Below, in pieces: positions 51,884 to 63,068 of a DNA stretch of 64,000 bases. The translations under genes and the position numbers were made by a program. The stretch comes from Mycobacterium basiliense (lineage in GTDB: Bacteria; Actinomycetota; Actinomycetes; Mycobacteriales; Mycobacteriaceae): NCBI RefSeq assembly GCF_900292015.1, contig NZ_LR130759.1:1302001-1366000 (forward strand). The letters run 5' to 3'. Under the pieces are notes generated by a model. That model ran no database searches. It was not told the DNA's origin and saw only the letters and a list, made by a program, of their open reading frames with translations. How positions within the stretch are numbered: position 1 is the stretch's first letter; the number at the start of each line of letters is the position of its first letter.

Positions 51884-53294
51884 GAGCTCGTCGTCGCTTT
51901 TTGGCGGCGTGCCGACGCTCACCAACCCAGAGCCGCAAATTGTGGGCAATGGCACGGCCGAGGATCCGGGGCGGCGGAATCATGTACAGGCTGTCGAGCA
52001 GGGAGAATCGGCGCAAAAACCATTCCGCGAGAACGGGCTCGGTCTCTGCGGCCCCGAGGAATTGGTCGAATAGCGCACCGGATGGTCGCCACCACCACGG
52101 GATTTGACCGGCGGCGGCGTGGTGGAAGGTGATGTCGCCGATGGCGTTCATCATCCACACCGGATAGGTGGTCTTCGCCGTTAGCCGGTTGAACTGTTCG
52201 GCAACGTCGACGTCGGGCGCTCGGTGTGAAGATGCCAACGCCCGACGCAGATGACCGGCTTGCAGCGACGTCATCGTCATACCCTGACCGAACGTCGGGT
52301 TGAAACTGGCTACCGCATCCCCGAACGGCACGATCCCGGCCGGGAAGCGATTCAGCTTGTGGTACCGGCGCCATTTGCTGGCCGGAAATGCGTGGTATGC
52401 CGGTTCGCCGACGGGTTCCGCGTGCGCCAGCGCCGCGTTGAAATGGTCGGGCAGTAGTTGCTCGGCGAGGGCGAGCATGTCGGGAAAGGTCCTCGGCGGC
52501 TTGGCATTTGCCACCCCGAAGGTTGTCAGCACCCACGTACCGTCCTCGTAATGCAGCATGCCCAAACCCAGCGATTGGTCGTGGGACGCGCCGGCGACCA
52601 CCACTTTCTCCCGGAGCAACCCTTCCGGGATGCGGAACTGGTGGGTGGCGTAGTGGATGCCGATGTCCACGGTTGCCTCCGGTGCACGCTGATAGCCCCA
52701 CCGCTCCAACCACGCCGGCAACCGGGTACCCCGGCCGGCGGCATCGACGACTAACTCGGCAGTCACGAATTCGGGCGCACCGGTCTGGCCATCGGCTGCG
52801 GGATCGAGCAGCACGCCGGTCACCCGCTGCTGGGCGGTGTCGAACCGTGGCTCGGCGACCGACCGCTGCACAATCTCGACGTTGTCAAGCTCGAGAACTC
52901 GCCGCCGGATCTGCCATTCCAGATGTGGTCGGCTGGGCACATAGGCGGTGAATTCGTCGCGCAGGGTGTGTCCGGTGCCCAGCACATGCCCGCCGGCGCC
53001 CAGATAGATACAGTCCGGCCGGTTTTCCAGCATCGGCACTCCGGCGGCCACCATGTCGCCCAGCAGACCCGGGAAAAGCCGTTCGAACTCGTCGGCCCCG
53101 CGTGCCATCAACATGTGCAGGTGCTGGTCTTGTGGAACGGTGGCGCGGTTGGCCGGTGTGGTCGGCAGCTGGTCGCGCTCGAACAGCGTCACCCGGCGGT
53201 AATAATCGGCAAGCACGCGCGCCGCGCACAGACCGGCGATGCTGGCGCCGATGACCACCGCGTGGTCCTTGGTGTCTATCGAGTTCCCCCTCAT
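51861..53294 (-). CDS. FAD-dependent monooxygenase-like protein, copy A
   Basis: The N-terminal VVIGASIAGLCAARVL is the FAD-binding GxGxxG-type loop (reading GASIAG), and GDAVASFNPTFGQGMTMT is the second FAD segment of group A flavin monooxygenases. The protein has 477 residues from the ATG at 53294; an upstream start at 53339 is in the leader of the next copy. It is a close relative of the adjacent copy B, and both resemble Rv3254 of M. tuberculosis. The substrate is unknown; a lipid or polyketide is possible. It is separated from copy B by 60 bases. Confidence 0.88.
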   Translation of the reverse strand: MRGNSIDTKDHAVVIGASIAGLCAARVLADYYRRVTLFERDQLPTTPANRATVPQDQHLHMLMARGADEFERLFPGLLGDMVAAGVPMLENRPDCIYLGAGGHVLGTGHTLRDEFTAYVPSRPHLEWQIRRRVLELDNVEIVQRSVAEPRFDTAQQRVTGVLLDPAADGQTGAPEFVTAELVVDAAGRGTRLPAWLERWGYQRAPEATVDIGIHYATHQFRIPEGLLREKVVVAGASHDQSLGLGMLHYEDGTWVLTTFGVANAKPPRTFPDMLALAEQLLPDHFNAALAHAEPVGEPAYHAFPASKWRRYHKLNRFPAGIVPFGDAVASFNPTFGQGMTMTSLQAGHLRRALASSHRAPDVDVAEQFNRLTAKTTYPVWMMNAIGDITFHHAAAGQIPWWWRPSGALFDQFLGAAETEPVLAEWFLRRFSLLDSLYMIPPPRILGRAIAHNLRLWVGERRHAAKKRRRALTAQPSP

Positions 53295-53354
53295 GCCCGC
53301 AGAGTACCCACTACGGTGCCGTGCGTAATTTGATTGCACCGAGGGGAATTTGCG

Positions 53355-54737
53355 TCAAACCGCGGCGGTGCGCCGTTTCTGGTTGCGTTCGCGAAGCCAC
53401 AGCCGCACGTTGTGCGCCACGGCGCGGCCGACGATCGGAGCCGACGGCACCAGGTAGAGGCTGTCGAGGAGTGAGACCCGACGCAAGAACCATTCGGCGA
53501 GCACGGGATCGCTTTCGGCGGCCCCGAGAAATTGGTCGTAGAGCGCCCCGACGGGTCGATACCACCTGGGCATGTGCCCATCGGCGTGTTGGAAGCAAAG
53601 GTCGGCGACCGCGTTCATCGTCCACACCGGTCGGGTGGTCTTGGCTGTGGCCCGGTTGAGTTTGCCGGCTGGTTCCCGGTCCGGGGGCCGCAGGGCGCGC
53701 CGCAGATGGCCGGCCTGGAGAAACGCCATCGTCATGCCCTGCCCGAAGGTGGGATTGAAGCTGGCGACGGCATCCCCGAACGGAACGATTCCGCCCGGGA
53801 AGCGCCTCAGTTTGTCGTAGCGTCGCCATCGGCTGGCCGGAAAGGCGTGGAATGCCGGGCCACCGATGGGTTGGGCCCGGGAAAGTGCGGCCGTGAACCG
53901 GTTCGGCAGCAGCCGGCACGCGAGCTCACGGATCTCTTCGAATGTTGCCGGCGGTTTGGCTTTGGCCACCCCAAAGGTTGTCAAGATCCAGTTGCCGTCT
54001 TCGTAGCACAACATTCCCAACCCGAGCGATCGCTCGCCGCGGACGCCGGTCACCACCATCTTCTCCCGGATGAGGCCGTCGGGAATGCTGATCCGGTGAG
54101 TGGCGTAGTTGATGCCGATGTCCACGATTTCCTCGGCCGGGCGTTGATATCCCCATTGCGTCAACCACACTGGCAGCCGGCTACCTCGGCCCGCGGCGTC
54201 GACGACGAGATCGGCCGCCACGAATTCCGGATCACCGCTCCCGCAGTCCAATACCAGGCCGGTAACCCGCTCGTGGGTGCGGTCGAACCGCGGTTCGCGC
54301 ACGGCGCGTTGTTGGATGGTGACGTTGTCGAGGGCCAGCACCCGCCGTCGCATCTGCCACTCCAAATGGGGCCGGCTCGGGAGGTAGGCGGTGTACGGCT
54401 GGCGAAGCCGCTGTCCGGTTCCCAATACGTGACCCAGCGCACCCAGGTAGATGCAGTCCGGACGGTTGTCCAGCATGGGCACACCCGCAGCCACCAGATC
54501 GCTCAACAGTCCGGGGAACAGGCTGTCCAGCTCCACCGCGCCGCGCGCCATCAGCAGATGCAAGTGCCGGTCCTGGGGCACCGTGGCGCGCGATGACGGC
54601 GTGTTCGGCAGGTCGTCGCGTTCGAAGACGGTCACCTTGGCGTAGCGGTCCGAGAGCACGCGTGCGGCGCACAGACCCGCGATGCTGGCACCGATCACCA
54701 GCGCGTGGTCGTTCCGGTTTTGCACGGTCGAACGCAT
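53355..54737 (-). CDS. FAD-dependent monooxygenase-like protein, copy B
   Basis: This 460-residue protein is closest in length to Rv3254 (462). It has LVIGASIAGLCAARVL, ATVPQDRHLHLLMARGA, and GDAVASFNPTFGQGMTMA, all shared with copy A. The two copies stand head-to-tail and almost certainly arose by tandem duplication. Differences are scattered, so the event is not recent. It diverges from the amino-acid permease over 65 bases. One of the pair may be redundant or have taken a new substrate. Confidence 0.88.
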   Translation of the reverse strand: MRSTVQNRNDHALVIGASIAGLCAARVLSDRYAKVTVFERDDLPNTPSSRATVPQDRHLHLLMARGAVELDSLFPGLLSDLVAAGVPMLDNRPDCIYLGALGHVLGTGQRLRQPYTAYLPSRPHLEWQMRRRVLALDNVTIQQRAVREPRFDRTHERVTGLVLDCGSGDPEFVAADLVVDAAGRGSRLPVWLTQWGYQRPAEEIVDIGINYATHRISIPDGLIREKMVVTGVRGERSLGLGMLCYEDGNWILTTFGVAKAKPPATFEEIRELACRLLPNRFTAALSRAQPIGGPAFHAFPASRWRRYDKLRRFPGGIVPFGDAVASFNPTFGQGMTMAFLQAGHLRRALRPPDREPAGKLNRATAKTTRPVWTMNAVADLCFQHADGHMPRWYRPVGALYDQFLGAAESDPVLAEWFLRRVSLLDSLYLVPSAPIVGRAVAHNVRLWLRERNQKRRTAAV

Positions 54738-54802
54738 TCCCCGCAGCGTACCCAGTACTGTGCGGTCACAGCAGGCTGGAAACGTGCGTGAGAGGGATGT
54801 GA

Positions 54803-56287
54803 ATGGGCGGTCGATGGCGTACTAAGTCGGTAGAACAATCGATCGCCGACACCGACGAGCCGGAGACTCGGCTGCGGAAGGACCTCACCTGGCGCGACCT
54901 GGTGGTTTTCGGTGTCTCGGTGGTGATTGGCGCCGGCATTTTCACGGTGACCGCATCGACTGCCGGTGACATCACCGGCCCAGCCATCTGGGTATCGTTC
55001 TTGATGGCTGCGGCCACCTGTGCGCTGGCGGCGCTTTGCTACGCCGAGTTCGCCTCGACGCTGCCGGTAGCCGGCAGCGCGTATACCTTCTCCTATGCCA
55101 CCTTCGGTGAGTTTTTGGCCTGGGTGATCGGCTGGAATCTGGTGCTGGAGTTAGCCGTCGGTGCGGCCGTCGTCGCCAAAGGCTGGTCCAGCTACCTCGG
55201 CACGGTCTTCGGATTCGCAGGTGGCACAGTCCATCTCGGCTCGATGACGGTCGACTGGGGCGCCCTGCTGATCGTCTCGGTGGTGGCTACCCTGGTGGCG
55301 TTGGGCACCAAGTTGTCGTCACGGTTTTCCGCGGTTGTCACGGGGATCAAGGTGTCGGTGGTGATCTTGGTCGTGGTGGTCGGCGCCTTCTACATCAAGA
55401 CCGCCAACTACTCGCCGTTCATCCCCAAACCTGAGGCCGGCCACAACGACAGGGGCGCCGACCAGTCCGTTCTGTCGTTGCTGACCGGAGCCGCCGGGAG
55501 TCACTACGGCTGGTACGGGGTATTGGCCGGGGCGTCGATCGTCTTCTTTGCGTTCATCGGGTTCGACATCGTGGCCACCATGGCCGAGGAGACCAAACAT
55601 CCCCAGCGCGATGTCCCGCGGGGCATTTTGGTTTCACTGGGCATCGTCACCCTGCTGTACGTCGCGGTATCGGTGGTGCTGTCCGGCATGGTTTCCTACA
55701 CGCAGCTGCGCTCGGTCCCGGGCGGTGGGCACGCGAACCTGGCCACCGCGTTCACGGCCAACGGGGTGTACTGGGCCAGCGGCATCATCTCCGTGGGAGC
55801 GCTGGCCGGACTGACCACCGTGGTGATGGTGCTGATGCTCGGGCAGTGCCGGGTGTTGTTCGCGATGGCGCGCGACGGGCTCTTGCCGCGGCAGTTGGCC
55901 AAGACCGGGTCACGCGGCACCCCGGTCCGGATTACCGTGCTGGTCGCGGTGGCAGTGGGTGCGACGGCATCGGTATTCCCGATCACCAAGCTCGAAGAGA
56001 TGGTCAACGTCGGCACCCTGTTCGCGTTCCTGCTGGTGTCCGCGGGCGTGATCATTCTGCGCAGGAGCCGGCCCGATCTGGAACGTGGGTTTCGGGTGCC
56101 CTGGGTGCCGCTGCTGCCGATCGCCTCGTTGTGCGCCTGCCTGTGGTTGATGTTGAACCTGACGGCTCTGACCTGGATCCGGTTTGCCGTGTGGCTACTG
56201 GTCGGCACGGCGATCTACCTCGGCTACGGGCGCAAACACTCGGTGCAGGGGCGAAGGGAGCTCGCCAACGCGGCTGTCGACAAATAG
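54803..56287 (+). CDS. APC-family cationic amino-acid permease
   Basis: This 494-residue protein has 12 or so helices and the N-terminal GAGIFTVTA of the cationic amino-acid transporter branch, with EFASTLPVAGSAYTFSYATFGE following. The loop EETKHPQRDVPRGIL is typical of CAT proteins. Arg or Lys transport would be expected, but specificity cannot be read. The M. tuberculosis equivalent is Rv3253c. It has a GAGAGGGA ribosome site and ends 111 bases before alkB. Confidence 0.92.
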   Translation: MGGRWRTKSVEQSIADTDEPETRLRKDLTWRDLVVFGVSVVIGAGIFTVTASTAGDITGPAIWVSFLMAAATCALAALCYAEFASTLPVAGSAYTFSYATFGEFLAWVIGWNLVLELAVGAAVVAKGWSSYLGTVFGFAGGTVHLGSMTVDWGALLIVSVVATLVALGTKLSSRFSAVVTGIKVSVVILVVVVGAFYIKTANYSPFIPKPEAGHNDRGADQSVLSLLTGAAGSHYGWYGVLAGASIVFFAFIGFDIVATMAEETKHPQRDVPRGILVSLGIVTLLYVAVSVVLSGMVSYTQLRSVPGGGHANLATAFTANGVYWASGIISVGALAGLTTVVMVLMLGQCRVLFAMARDGLLPRQLAKTGSRGTPVRITVLVAVAVGATASVFPITKLEEMVNVGTLFAFLLVSAGVIILRRSRPDLERGFRVPWVPLLPIASLCACLWLMLNLTALTWIRFAVWLLVGTAIYLGYGRKHSVQGRRELANAAVDK

Positions 56288-56317
56288 GGGACTTTTGGAA
56301 AGTCTTTTTACAAATTG

Positions 56318-56345
56318 ATTGTCTGTGTCTAGACAGCAGACGAAT
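56318..56345. promoter_or_regulatory. Dyad operator candidate upstream of alkB
   Basis: A perfect 10-bp palindrome TGTCTAGACA (56326-56335) is embedded in an imperfect dyad that extends through ATTGTCTG on the left and GCAGACGAAT on the right. It lies 54-81 bases before the alkB ATG. The TetR gene at the end of the same operon is the obvious candidate to bind it. Confidence 0.55.
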
Positions 56346-56398
56346 CGATAAGTATTGTCCAACCTCAACGTGGTGTGACTCACAAGGAGGTTTGGCAT

Positions 56399-57685
56399 AT
56401 GACCACACAGTTCAGCTCCGATGCGCCTGGTGCGCCGGCTCGAGACCCCGAGGTGGGGGAGTGGCGGGATAAGAAGCGCTACCTATGGCTGATGGGCTTG
56501 ATCGCCCCCACGGCGTTGTTCGTGATGCTGCCGCTCGTTTGGGGGATCAACCAGCTGGGCTGGCATACCGCCGCCCAACTGCCGTTGTGGATCGGGCCGA
56601 TCCTGGTCTATGGCTTGTTGCCGTTGCTGGACCTGCGGTTCGGGCCCGATGGGCAGAACCCACCCGACGAGGTGATGGAGCGGCTGGAAAACGATAAGTA
56701 CTACCGCTACTGCACCTACATATACATCCCGTTCCAGTACCTCAGCGTGGTGCTGGGTGCCTACCTGTTCACCGCGTCGAACCTCAGTTGGCTCGGCTTC
56801 CCGGACACCCACGGCGGTTTGGGCTGGGTGGGCAAGATCGGCGTGGCGCTGACCATCGGTGTGCTAGGCGGCGTCGGCATCAACACCGCCCACGAGATGG
56901 GGCACAAGAAGGAGTCGCTGGAACGCTGGCTGTCCAAGATCACCCTGGCACAGACCTGCTACGGCCACTTCTATATCGAGCACAACCGGGGTCACCACGT
57001 CCGTGTCTCCACCCCGGAGGACCCAGCATCGGCCCGTTTCGGGGAGACGTTCTGGGAATTCTTGCCCCGGACGGTGTTCGGCAGCCTGCGCTCCGCGGTC
57101 GGGCTGGAGGCGCAGCGGATCCGCCGGCTGGGCCGCAGCCCTTGGGACCCGAGGACATATCCGGGCAACGACGTGCTCAATGCGTGGGCCATGTCAGTCG
57201 TGCTGTGGGGTGCGCTGATCGCGATCTTCGGGGTGGGCCTGATTCCGTTTGTGGTCATCCAGGCGGTGTTCGGGTTCAGCCTGCTCGAGGCCGTGAACTA
57301 CCTGGAGCACTACGGACTTTTGCGGCAGCAGATCGCCACCGCTGCTGGAAAAGGCCGCTACGAGCGCTGCGCGCCGATGCACAGCTGGAACTCTGACCAC
57401 ATTGTCACCAACCTGTTCCTGTATCACCTGCAGCGGCACAGTGATCACCACGCCAACCCCACCCGCCGCTACCAGACGTTGCGCAGCATGTCGGGTGCGC
57501 CCAACCTGCCCAGTGGGTACGCGTCGATGATCTCGCTCACCTACTTCCCGCCGCTGTGGCGCAAGGTGATGGATCACCGGGTGCTAGAGCACTACGACGG
57601 TGACATCAGCAGGGTCAATCTGCACCCGCGGGTCCGGACCAAGATGCTGGCGCGGTACGGGGCCGGGCAAGAGGGTTCGGCATGA
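56399..57685 (+). CDS. alkB: Alkane 1-monooxygenase AlkB
   Basis: This integral-membrane non-heme diiron hydroxylase oxidises medium-chain alkanes at the terminal carbon. The histidine boxes are HEMGH at 165-169, HNRGHH at 195-200 and LQRHSDHH around 344-351, with NYLEHYG at 300-306. Six membrane helices are predicted. The ATG at 56399 has an AAGGAGG ribosome site; an upstream in-frame ATG at 56375 does not. The stop overlaps rubA by four bases. It needs electrons from rubredoxin, encoded next. Confidence 0.97.
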   Translation: MTTQFSSDAPGAPARDPEVGEWRDKKRYLWLMGLIAPTALFVMLPLVWGINQLGWHTAAQLPLWIGPILVYGLLPLLDLRFGPDGQNPPDEVMERLENDKYYRYCTYIYIPFQYLSVVLGAYLFTASNLSWLGFPDTHGGLGWVGKIGVALTIGVLGGVGINTAHEMGHKKESLERWLSKITLAQTCYGHFYIEHNRGHHVRVSTPEDPASARFGETFWEFLPRTVFGSLRSAVGLEAQRIRRLGRSPWDPRTYPGNDVLNAWAMSVVLWGALIAIFGVGLIPFVVIQAVFGFSLLEAVNYLEHYGLLRQQIATAAGKGRYERCAPMHSWNSDHIVTNLFLYHLQRHSDHHANPTRRYQTLRSMSGAPNLPSGYASMISLTYFPPLWRKVMDHRVLEHYDGDISRVNLHPRVRTKMLARYGAGQEGSA

Positions 57686-57858
57686 CCCAAGTCAAGATCA
57701 ACGCCTTCCAGTGCCCGGTCTGCGACTACGTCTACGACGAGGCTAAAGGCGACCCCAGGGAAGGATTTCCAGCCGGCACCCGATGGGACCAGATTCCCGA
57801 CGATTGGTGCTGTCCGGATTGCGCAGTGCGCGAGAAAGTTGATTTCGAAAGGATCTAG
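57682..57858 (+). CDS. rubA: Rubredoxin RubA
   Basis: This 58-residue protein has the two rubredoxin knuckles CPVC (residues 11-14) and CPDC (44-47), which hold one iron. It passes electrons to AlkB. The ATG overlaps the alkB stop in an ATGA arrangement. The sequence between the knuckles includes [17 protein letters not shown], typical of AlkG-type rubredoxins. It is the first of two rubredoxins in the operon. Confidence 0.96.
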   Translation: MTQVKINAFQCPVCDYVYDEAKGDPREGFPAGTRWDQIPDDWCCPDCAVREKVDFERI

Positions 57859-57925
57859 TTCGGTGACGATGCTTGTCGTGCACACGGCGGGCGGAGGAGT
57901 CGGGCTGTTGAAAGGAGGCACCTCA

Positions 57926-58108
57926 GTGAGTGATTACAAGTTGTATCAATGTGTCCAATGCGGCTTCGAGTACGACGAGGAGCTGGGCTGGCCGGATGAA
58001 GGCATTGCGCCCGGCACCCGGTGGGAGGACATCCCGGAGGACTGGAGTTGCCCGGACTGTGGCGCCGCGAAGACGGACTTTGTGATGGTTGAGGTGGCTC
58101 GCTCATGA
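57926..58108 (+). CDS. rubB: Rubredoxin RubB
   Basis: A 60-residue rubredoxin with knuckles CVQC (residues 9-12) and CPDC (near 42-45). The GTG at 57926 has an AAAGGAGG ribosome site eight bases upstream; a longer frame to 57839 overlaps rubA and was rejected. It is distinct from RubA in sequence, so the two may serve different steps or conditions. It shares an ATGA overlap with the following TetR gene. Confidence 0.95.
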   Translation: MSDYKLYQCVQCGFEYDEELGWPDEGIAPGTRWEDIPEDWSCPDCGAAKTDFVMVEVARS

Positions 58109-58755
58109 TCAGCACCAACTTCGCTACCAAAACAGATATGGTCGCGCCTGTGAAGCGTATTCCCTACGCCGAAGCATCCCGGGTCTTGCTGCGGGATTCG
58201 GTGCTGGATGCAATGCGGGATCTGCTGCTGACCCGCGACTGGTCGGCGATCACATTGTCCGACGTTGCCCGTGCCGCGGGCGTGAGCCGTCAGACCATCT
58301 ATAACGAGTTCGGTTCGCGACAGGGGCTGGCGCAGGGGTACGCGCTGCGCCTGGCCGACCGCCTGGTTGACAAGGTGCACGCCGCGCTGGATGCCAACGT
58401 GGGCAACATTTACGAATCGTTCCTGCAAGGCTTCCGGTCGTTCTTCAGCGAATCGGCGGCCGATCCGCTGGTCGTCTCGCTGTTGACCGGGGTCGCGAAG
58501 CCCGACTTATTGCAGCTCATCACCACCGACAGCGCTCCGATCATCACCCGTGCGTCGGCCCGACTGGCAACGGCATTCACCCAGACCTGGGTGGCCACCA
58601 GCGACGACGACGCCAACGTGCTGGCGCGAGCGATCGTGCGGCTGTCGTTGAGCTACGTGTCGATGCCACCAGAGGCGGACCACGACGTGGCTGCGGATTT
58701 GGCCAGGTTGATGACGCCGTTCGCAGAGCGTCACGGTGTGATTAATGTCCCCTGA
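58105..58755 (+). CDS. TetR-family regulator of the alkane operon
   Basis: The helix-turn-helix is [24 protein letters not shown] (about residues 52-75). The protein is 216 residues from the ATG at 58105 that overlaps the rubB stop; an in-frame ATG at 58138 would give 205. It is the last gene of the alkB operon, so it likely controls its own operon through the dyad upstream of alkB. The inducer is probably an alkane or a fatty acid derived from it. The M. tuberculosis gene is Rv3249c. Confidence 0.9.
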   Translation: MISTNFATKTDMVAPVKRIPYAEASRVLLRDSVLDAMRDLLLTRDWSAITLSDVARAAGVSRQTIYNEFGSRQGLAQGYALRLADRLVDKVHAALDANVGNIYESFLQGFRSFFSESAADPLVVSLLTGVAKPDLLQLITTDSAPIITRASARLATAFTQTWVATSDDDANVLARAIVRLSLSYVSMPPEADHDVAADLARLMTPFAERHGVINVP

Positions 58756-58802
58756 CCTGCGAGGCTTGGGGTCGGCGGCTACAGTGGCACAAGAGCATAT
58801 TT

Positions 58803-58816
58803 AGGCTAAGTAGCCT
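58803..58816. promoter_or_regulatory. Inverted repeat upstream of sahH
   Basis: AGGCTA and TAGCCT flank an AG centre; a further TAGCCT follows at 58821-58826. It lies 65-78 bases before the sahH start and could be a protein site or a small hairpin in the leader. No SAH-riboswitch architecture was recognised. Confidence 0.35.
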
Positions 58817-58880
58817 TGAGTAGCCTCTAGCCACCCGTTGAGTGCCCCTCGACCCCCAAAGTAAGAAGGATGAAACACGT

Positions 58881-60359
<1,479 letters not shown>

Positions 60360-60843
60360 CCTAGGCGGTTTCCCGCACTCCAGCTGTGGCGGGACCCGAC
60401 GTCGCCGCGGTGCCGCAGCAGGCCAACCGCAGCAATGTCGTACTCACCGGCGCGCGCGGGCGCACCCGACCCGACCGCCCGCGTCACCGCTACTGACGGC
60501 GGTGCGTCCGGCGACGCCGCCCCGGTCCGTCCGCGGGCCGGGGCGCGCTCTGCGATTAACTCGCCATCGATGGCGGTGTCGCCGTGCATGTATTTCATGT
60601 AACTGTGAATTCCTAAGCGGTCCATGCAATTCTGAAACTGGGAACTCCGGCTGAATTCGCCGATGTCTGAATTGCTAAGAGATCCACTTTATTACGTGCA
60701 TCTCATGAGCTACGAATAATGTCATCGAACTATGAATTATTAAGTGTCCCAAAGCTATTCCGGTTTACTCGAGGCTATGTAGACTCCGTCGCAATGCTGG
60801 GCGTAGCGGTCGCCAATAGTCACGACCGGAAGGGGAAATTGCA
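60360..60843. other. Intergenic region sahH / PPE-MPTR with AT-rich segment and hairpin
   Basis: No gene is supported in these 484 bases. A stem at 60518-60525/60538-60545 (CGCCCCGG and CCGGGGCG, 12-base loop) may end sahH transcription. From about 60590 to 60790 the sequence becomes much richer in A and T than the genome, with repeated CTATGAATTATTA-like words, as is common upstream of pe/ppe genes. A TATGTA near 60775 is a possible -10 box for the PPE gene. Confidence 0.5.
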
Positions 60844-62928
60844 GTGAATTTTTCAGTAATGCCACCGGAAATCAATTCGATGTTGATGTTTGCCGGTGCG
60901 GGCCCCGAGCCGATGCTGGTGGCTGCCGAAGCTTGGGGTGAATTGGCCGCCGAATTGCAGTCGGCGGCGGCCGGGTTTTCCGCGCTGACCTCGGGGCTGA
61001 CCGGTCAGTTTTGGCAAGGTCCTGCGGCCCAGGCGATGACGGGTGTGGCGCAGGCCTACGCTGGGCACCTGACCGCGACTGCGGCTCAAGCCGACCAGGT
61101 GTCGGCCCAAGCCAACGGGGTGGCCGCCGTCTTTGATGCGGCGCGGGCGGCGATCGTCCATCCGCTGGCGGTGGCGGCCAACCGCACCCAGCTGGTGTCC
61201 TTGGTGTTTTCGAATCTGTTCGGTCAAAACGCGCCGGCGATTGCGGCGGTCGAGGCCAACTACGAGGAGATGTGGGCCCAGGACGTGTCCGCCATGTCCG
61301 GTTACCACGCCGGAGCGTCGGCGGCCGCCGCGCAGTTGGCACCGTGGGAGCTGACGTCGCGGGGAATCGTCATACCGCTGCCGGACAACATCGGCATCCT
61401 CAACTTCACCCCGGGCAACATCGGTGACTTCAACCTGGGCATCGGCAATATCGGAGATCTCAATCTGGGTAGCGGAAACACGGGCAACAACAATCTGGGT
61501 AACGGCAACTTCGGCAATCTCAACCTGGGCAGCGGAAACGGCAACTCGGGCAACGGGGACTCCACGGCACAGCTCCTGTCCAGCTTCAACCTGGGCAGCG
61601 GAAACCTGGGCGATTTCAACGTGGGCAGCGGCAATTTGGGCATGTTCAACCTGGGTAGCGGCAACACCGGTGACACCAACTTTGGCTTCGGCAACATCGG
61701 CGACTTGAACCTCGGTAGTGGGAACATCGGCAGCCACAACTTTGGTTCCGGGAACAGCGGCAACGCGAACTTGGGCAGCGGAAACACCGGAGACTCCAAC
61801 TTTGGTTTGGGGAATACCGGAAGCACCAACTTCGGCAGTGGGAACACGGGCTCTGTCAACGTCGGCAGTGGCAACCTTGGGGACGGCAACGTCGGTTGGG
61901 GGAACCTGGGTAGTCACAACATCGGGTTCGGAAACAAAGGCAGCAACAACATTGGCTTCGGGCTGACCGGCGACAACCAGATCGGTATCAATTTCGGCGG
62001 GCTGAACAGTGGCCACGGAAATATTGGCCTCTTCAACTCCGGCAACGACAACGTGGGTTTCTTCAACTCCGGAGACAAGAACATCGGAATCGCCAACTCG
62101 GGCTTGGGAGTTGGTCCACTGAGCACCGAATTCTTCACTTCGGGCGAATTCAACTCCGGCGTCGGCAGCTCGGGCACGCTCAACACTGGCTGGGGCAACT
62201 CGGGTTCCACCAACAGCGGCTACTTCAACTCCGGTGACACCAACACCGGCCTGTTCAATTCGGGCGACACCAACACCGGTTTGTTCAACTCGGGTGACAC
62301 CAACACGGGTTTCTTCAATTCGGGTGACACCAACACGGGATCGTTCAATGCCGGAACTGCAAACTTTGGCAGCTTCAACGGCGGCAGCATCAATACCGGT
62401 GGCTTCAACTCGGGCAGCATCAATACCGGCTACGCCAACTCCGGCGGCACAAATACGGGCGTTCTCAATGCGGGCAATCTCAACACCGGCCCGTTCAGCC
62501 CCTTTGATCAACCGGTGGTGAACTCGGGCTTCTCCAATGACTTCGACGGACCATTCGGCAAAGGGGGGGTCAACCAATCGGGCGCCTTTAATCAAGGCAA
62601 CGGCAACTCGGGCTTTGACTCCGGTGACAACATAGAAGGGGGCACCATTAGCTCCTCGGGCTTCGAGAACCATGGCAACTTCGGTTCTGGTTTCTTGAAT
62701 GCCGGCTCGTTTAGCTCGGGCTTCCGAAACACCGGCCCCGAGGGCATCAACCCCGGCTTCATGTCGGGCTTCGTCAACAGCTCGGGGACGTTCATCTCCG
62801 GATTCTTCAACGCGGGTACCTTTACCCCGGGGTTGTTGGAGACGTTCAACTCGGGCTTCGGGAACCTGGGCAACCAGGTATCGGGCTTGTTCAACGCGCA
62901 GAACGTCAAGTCCGGGCCGTTCCACTGA
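60844..62928 (+). CDS. PPE-MPTR family protein (694 aa)
   Basis: The protein starts with the PPE domain ([22 protein letters not shown] near residue 57, the [19 protein letters not shown] helix), then from about residue 190 carries tandem NxGxGNxG pentapeptide-type repeats, first of the NLGSGNTG form and then of the FNSGDTNTG form. This is the MPTR subclass, secreted through ESX-5 in M. tuberculosis. It starts with a GTG preceded by an AAGGGGAAA ribosome site. It interrupts the sahH-tmk order of M. tuberculosis. The antisense strand is also open through nearly its whole length, a by-product of the repeats. Confidence 0.95.
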   Translation: MNFSVMPPEINSMLMFAGAGPEPMLVAAEAWGELAAELQSAAAGFSALTSGLTGQFWQGPAAQAMTGVAQAYAGHLTATAAQADQVSAQANGVAAVFDAARAAIVHPLAVAANRTQLVSLVFSNLFGQNAPAIAAVEANYEEMWAQDVSAMSGYHAGASAAAAQLAPWELTSRGIVIPLPDNIGILNFTPGNIGDFNLGIGNIGDLNLGSGNTGNNNLGNGNFGNLNLGSGNGNSGNGDSTAQLLSSFNLGSGNLGDFNVGSGNLGMFNLGSGNTGDTNFGFGNIGDLNLGSGNIGSHNFGSGNSGNANLGSGNTGDSNFGLGNTGSTNFGSGNTGSVNVGSGNLGDGNVGWGNLGSHNIGFGNKGSNNIGFGLTGDNQIGINFGGLNSGHGNIGLFNSGNDNVGFFNSGDKNIGIANSGLGVGPLSTEFFTSGEFNSGVGSSGTLNTGWGNSGSTNSGYFNSGDTNTGLFNSGDTNTGLFNSGDTNTGFFNSGDTNTGSFNAGTANFGSFNGGSINTGGFNSGSINTGYANSGGTNTGVLNAGNLNTGPFSPFDQPVVNSGFSNDFDGPFGKGGVNQSGAFNQGNGNSGFDSGDNIEGGTISSSGFENHGNFGSGFLNAGSFSSGFRNTGPEGINPGFMSGFVNSSGTFISGFFNAGTFTPGLLETFNSGFGNLGNQVSGLFNAQNVKSGPFH

Positions 62929-62988
62929 GGCTGACGGTGGGTTACCGACCCGCTCCGCGGCGGTTCCGCATGTCGCGCATTAGCCGCG

Positions 62989-63060
62989 CCCTACGCCCGC
63001 CCTACGCCCGCCCTACGCCCGCCCTACGCCCGCAATGGCCCGCAATAGGCCCGCAATAGG
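62989..63060. repeat. 11-bp minisatellite between PPE-MPTR and tmk
   Basis: Four exact copies of an 11-bp unit (CCCTACGCCCG) cover 62989-63032. They run into three copies of a related CCCGCAATAGG unit (first one 10 bp) to 63060. The array ends eight bases before the tmk start, so it forms most of the tmk leader region. Copy number is likely to vary between strains. Confidence 0.9.
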
Positions 63061-63068
63061 CTGATGCG

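Noticed and set aside
58756..58880. SAH riboswitch before sahH
   Set aside because: Only a short AGGCTA/TAGCCT repeat is visible. The multi-helix pseudoknot core of known SAH riboswitches was not recognised.
60853..62925. 690-codon open frame antisense to the PPE-MPTR gene
   Set aside because: The NxGxGNxG repeats in GC-rich codons suppress stops on the reverse strand. There is no start context or plausible protein, and the sense strand has a clear PPE domain.
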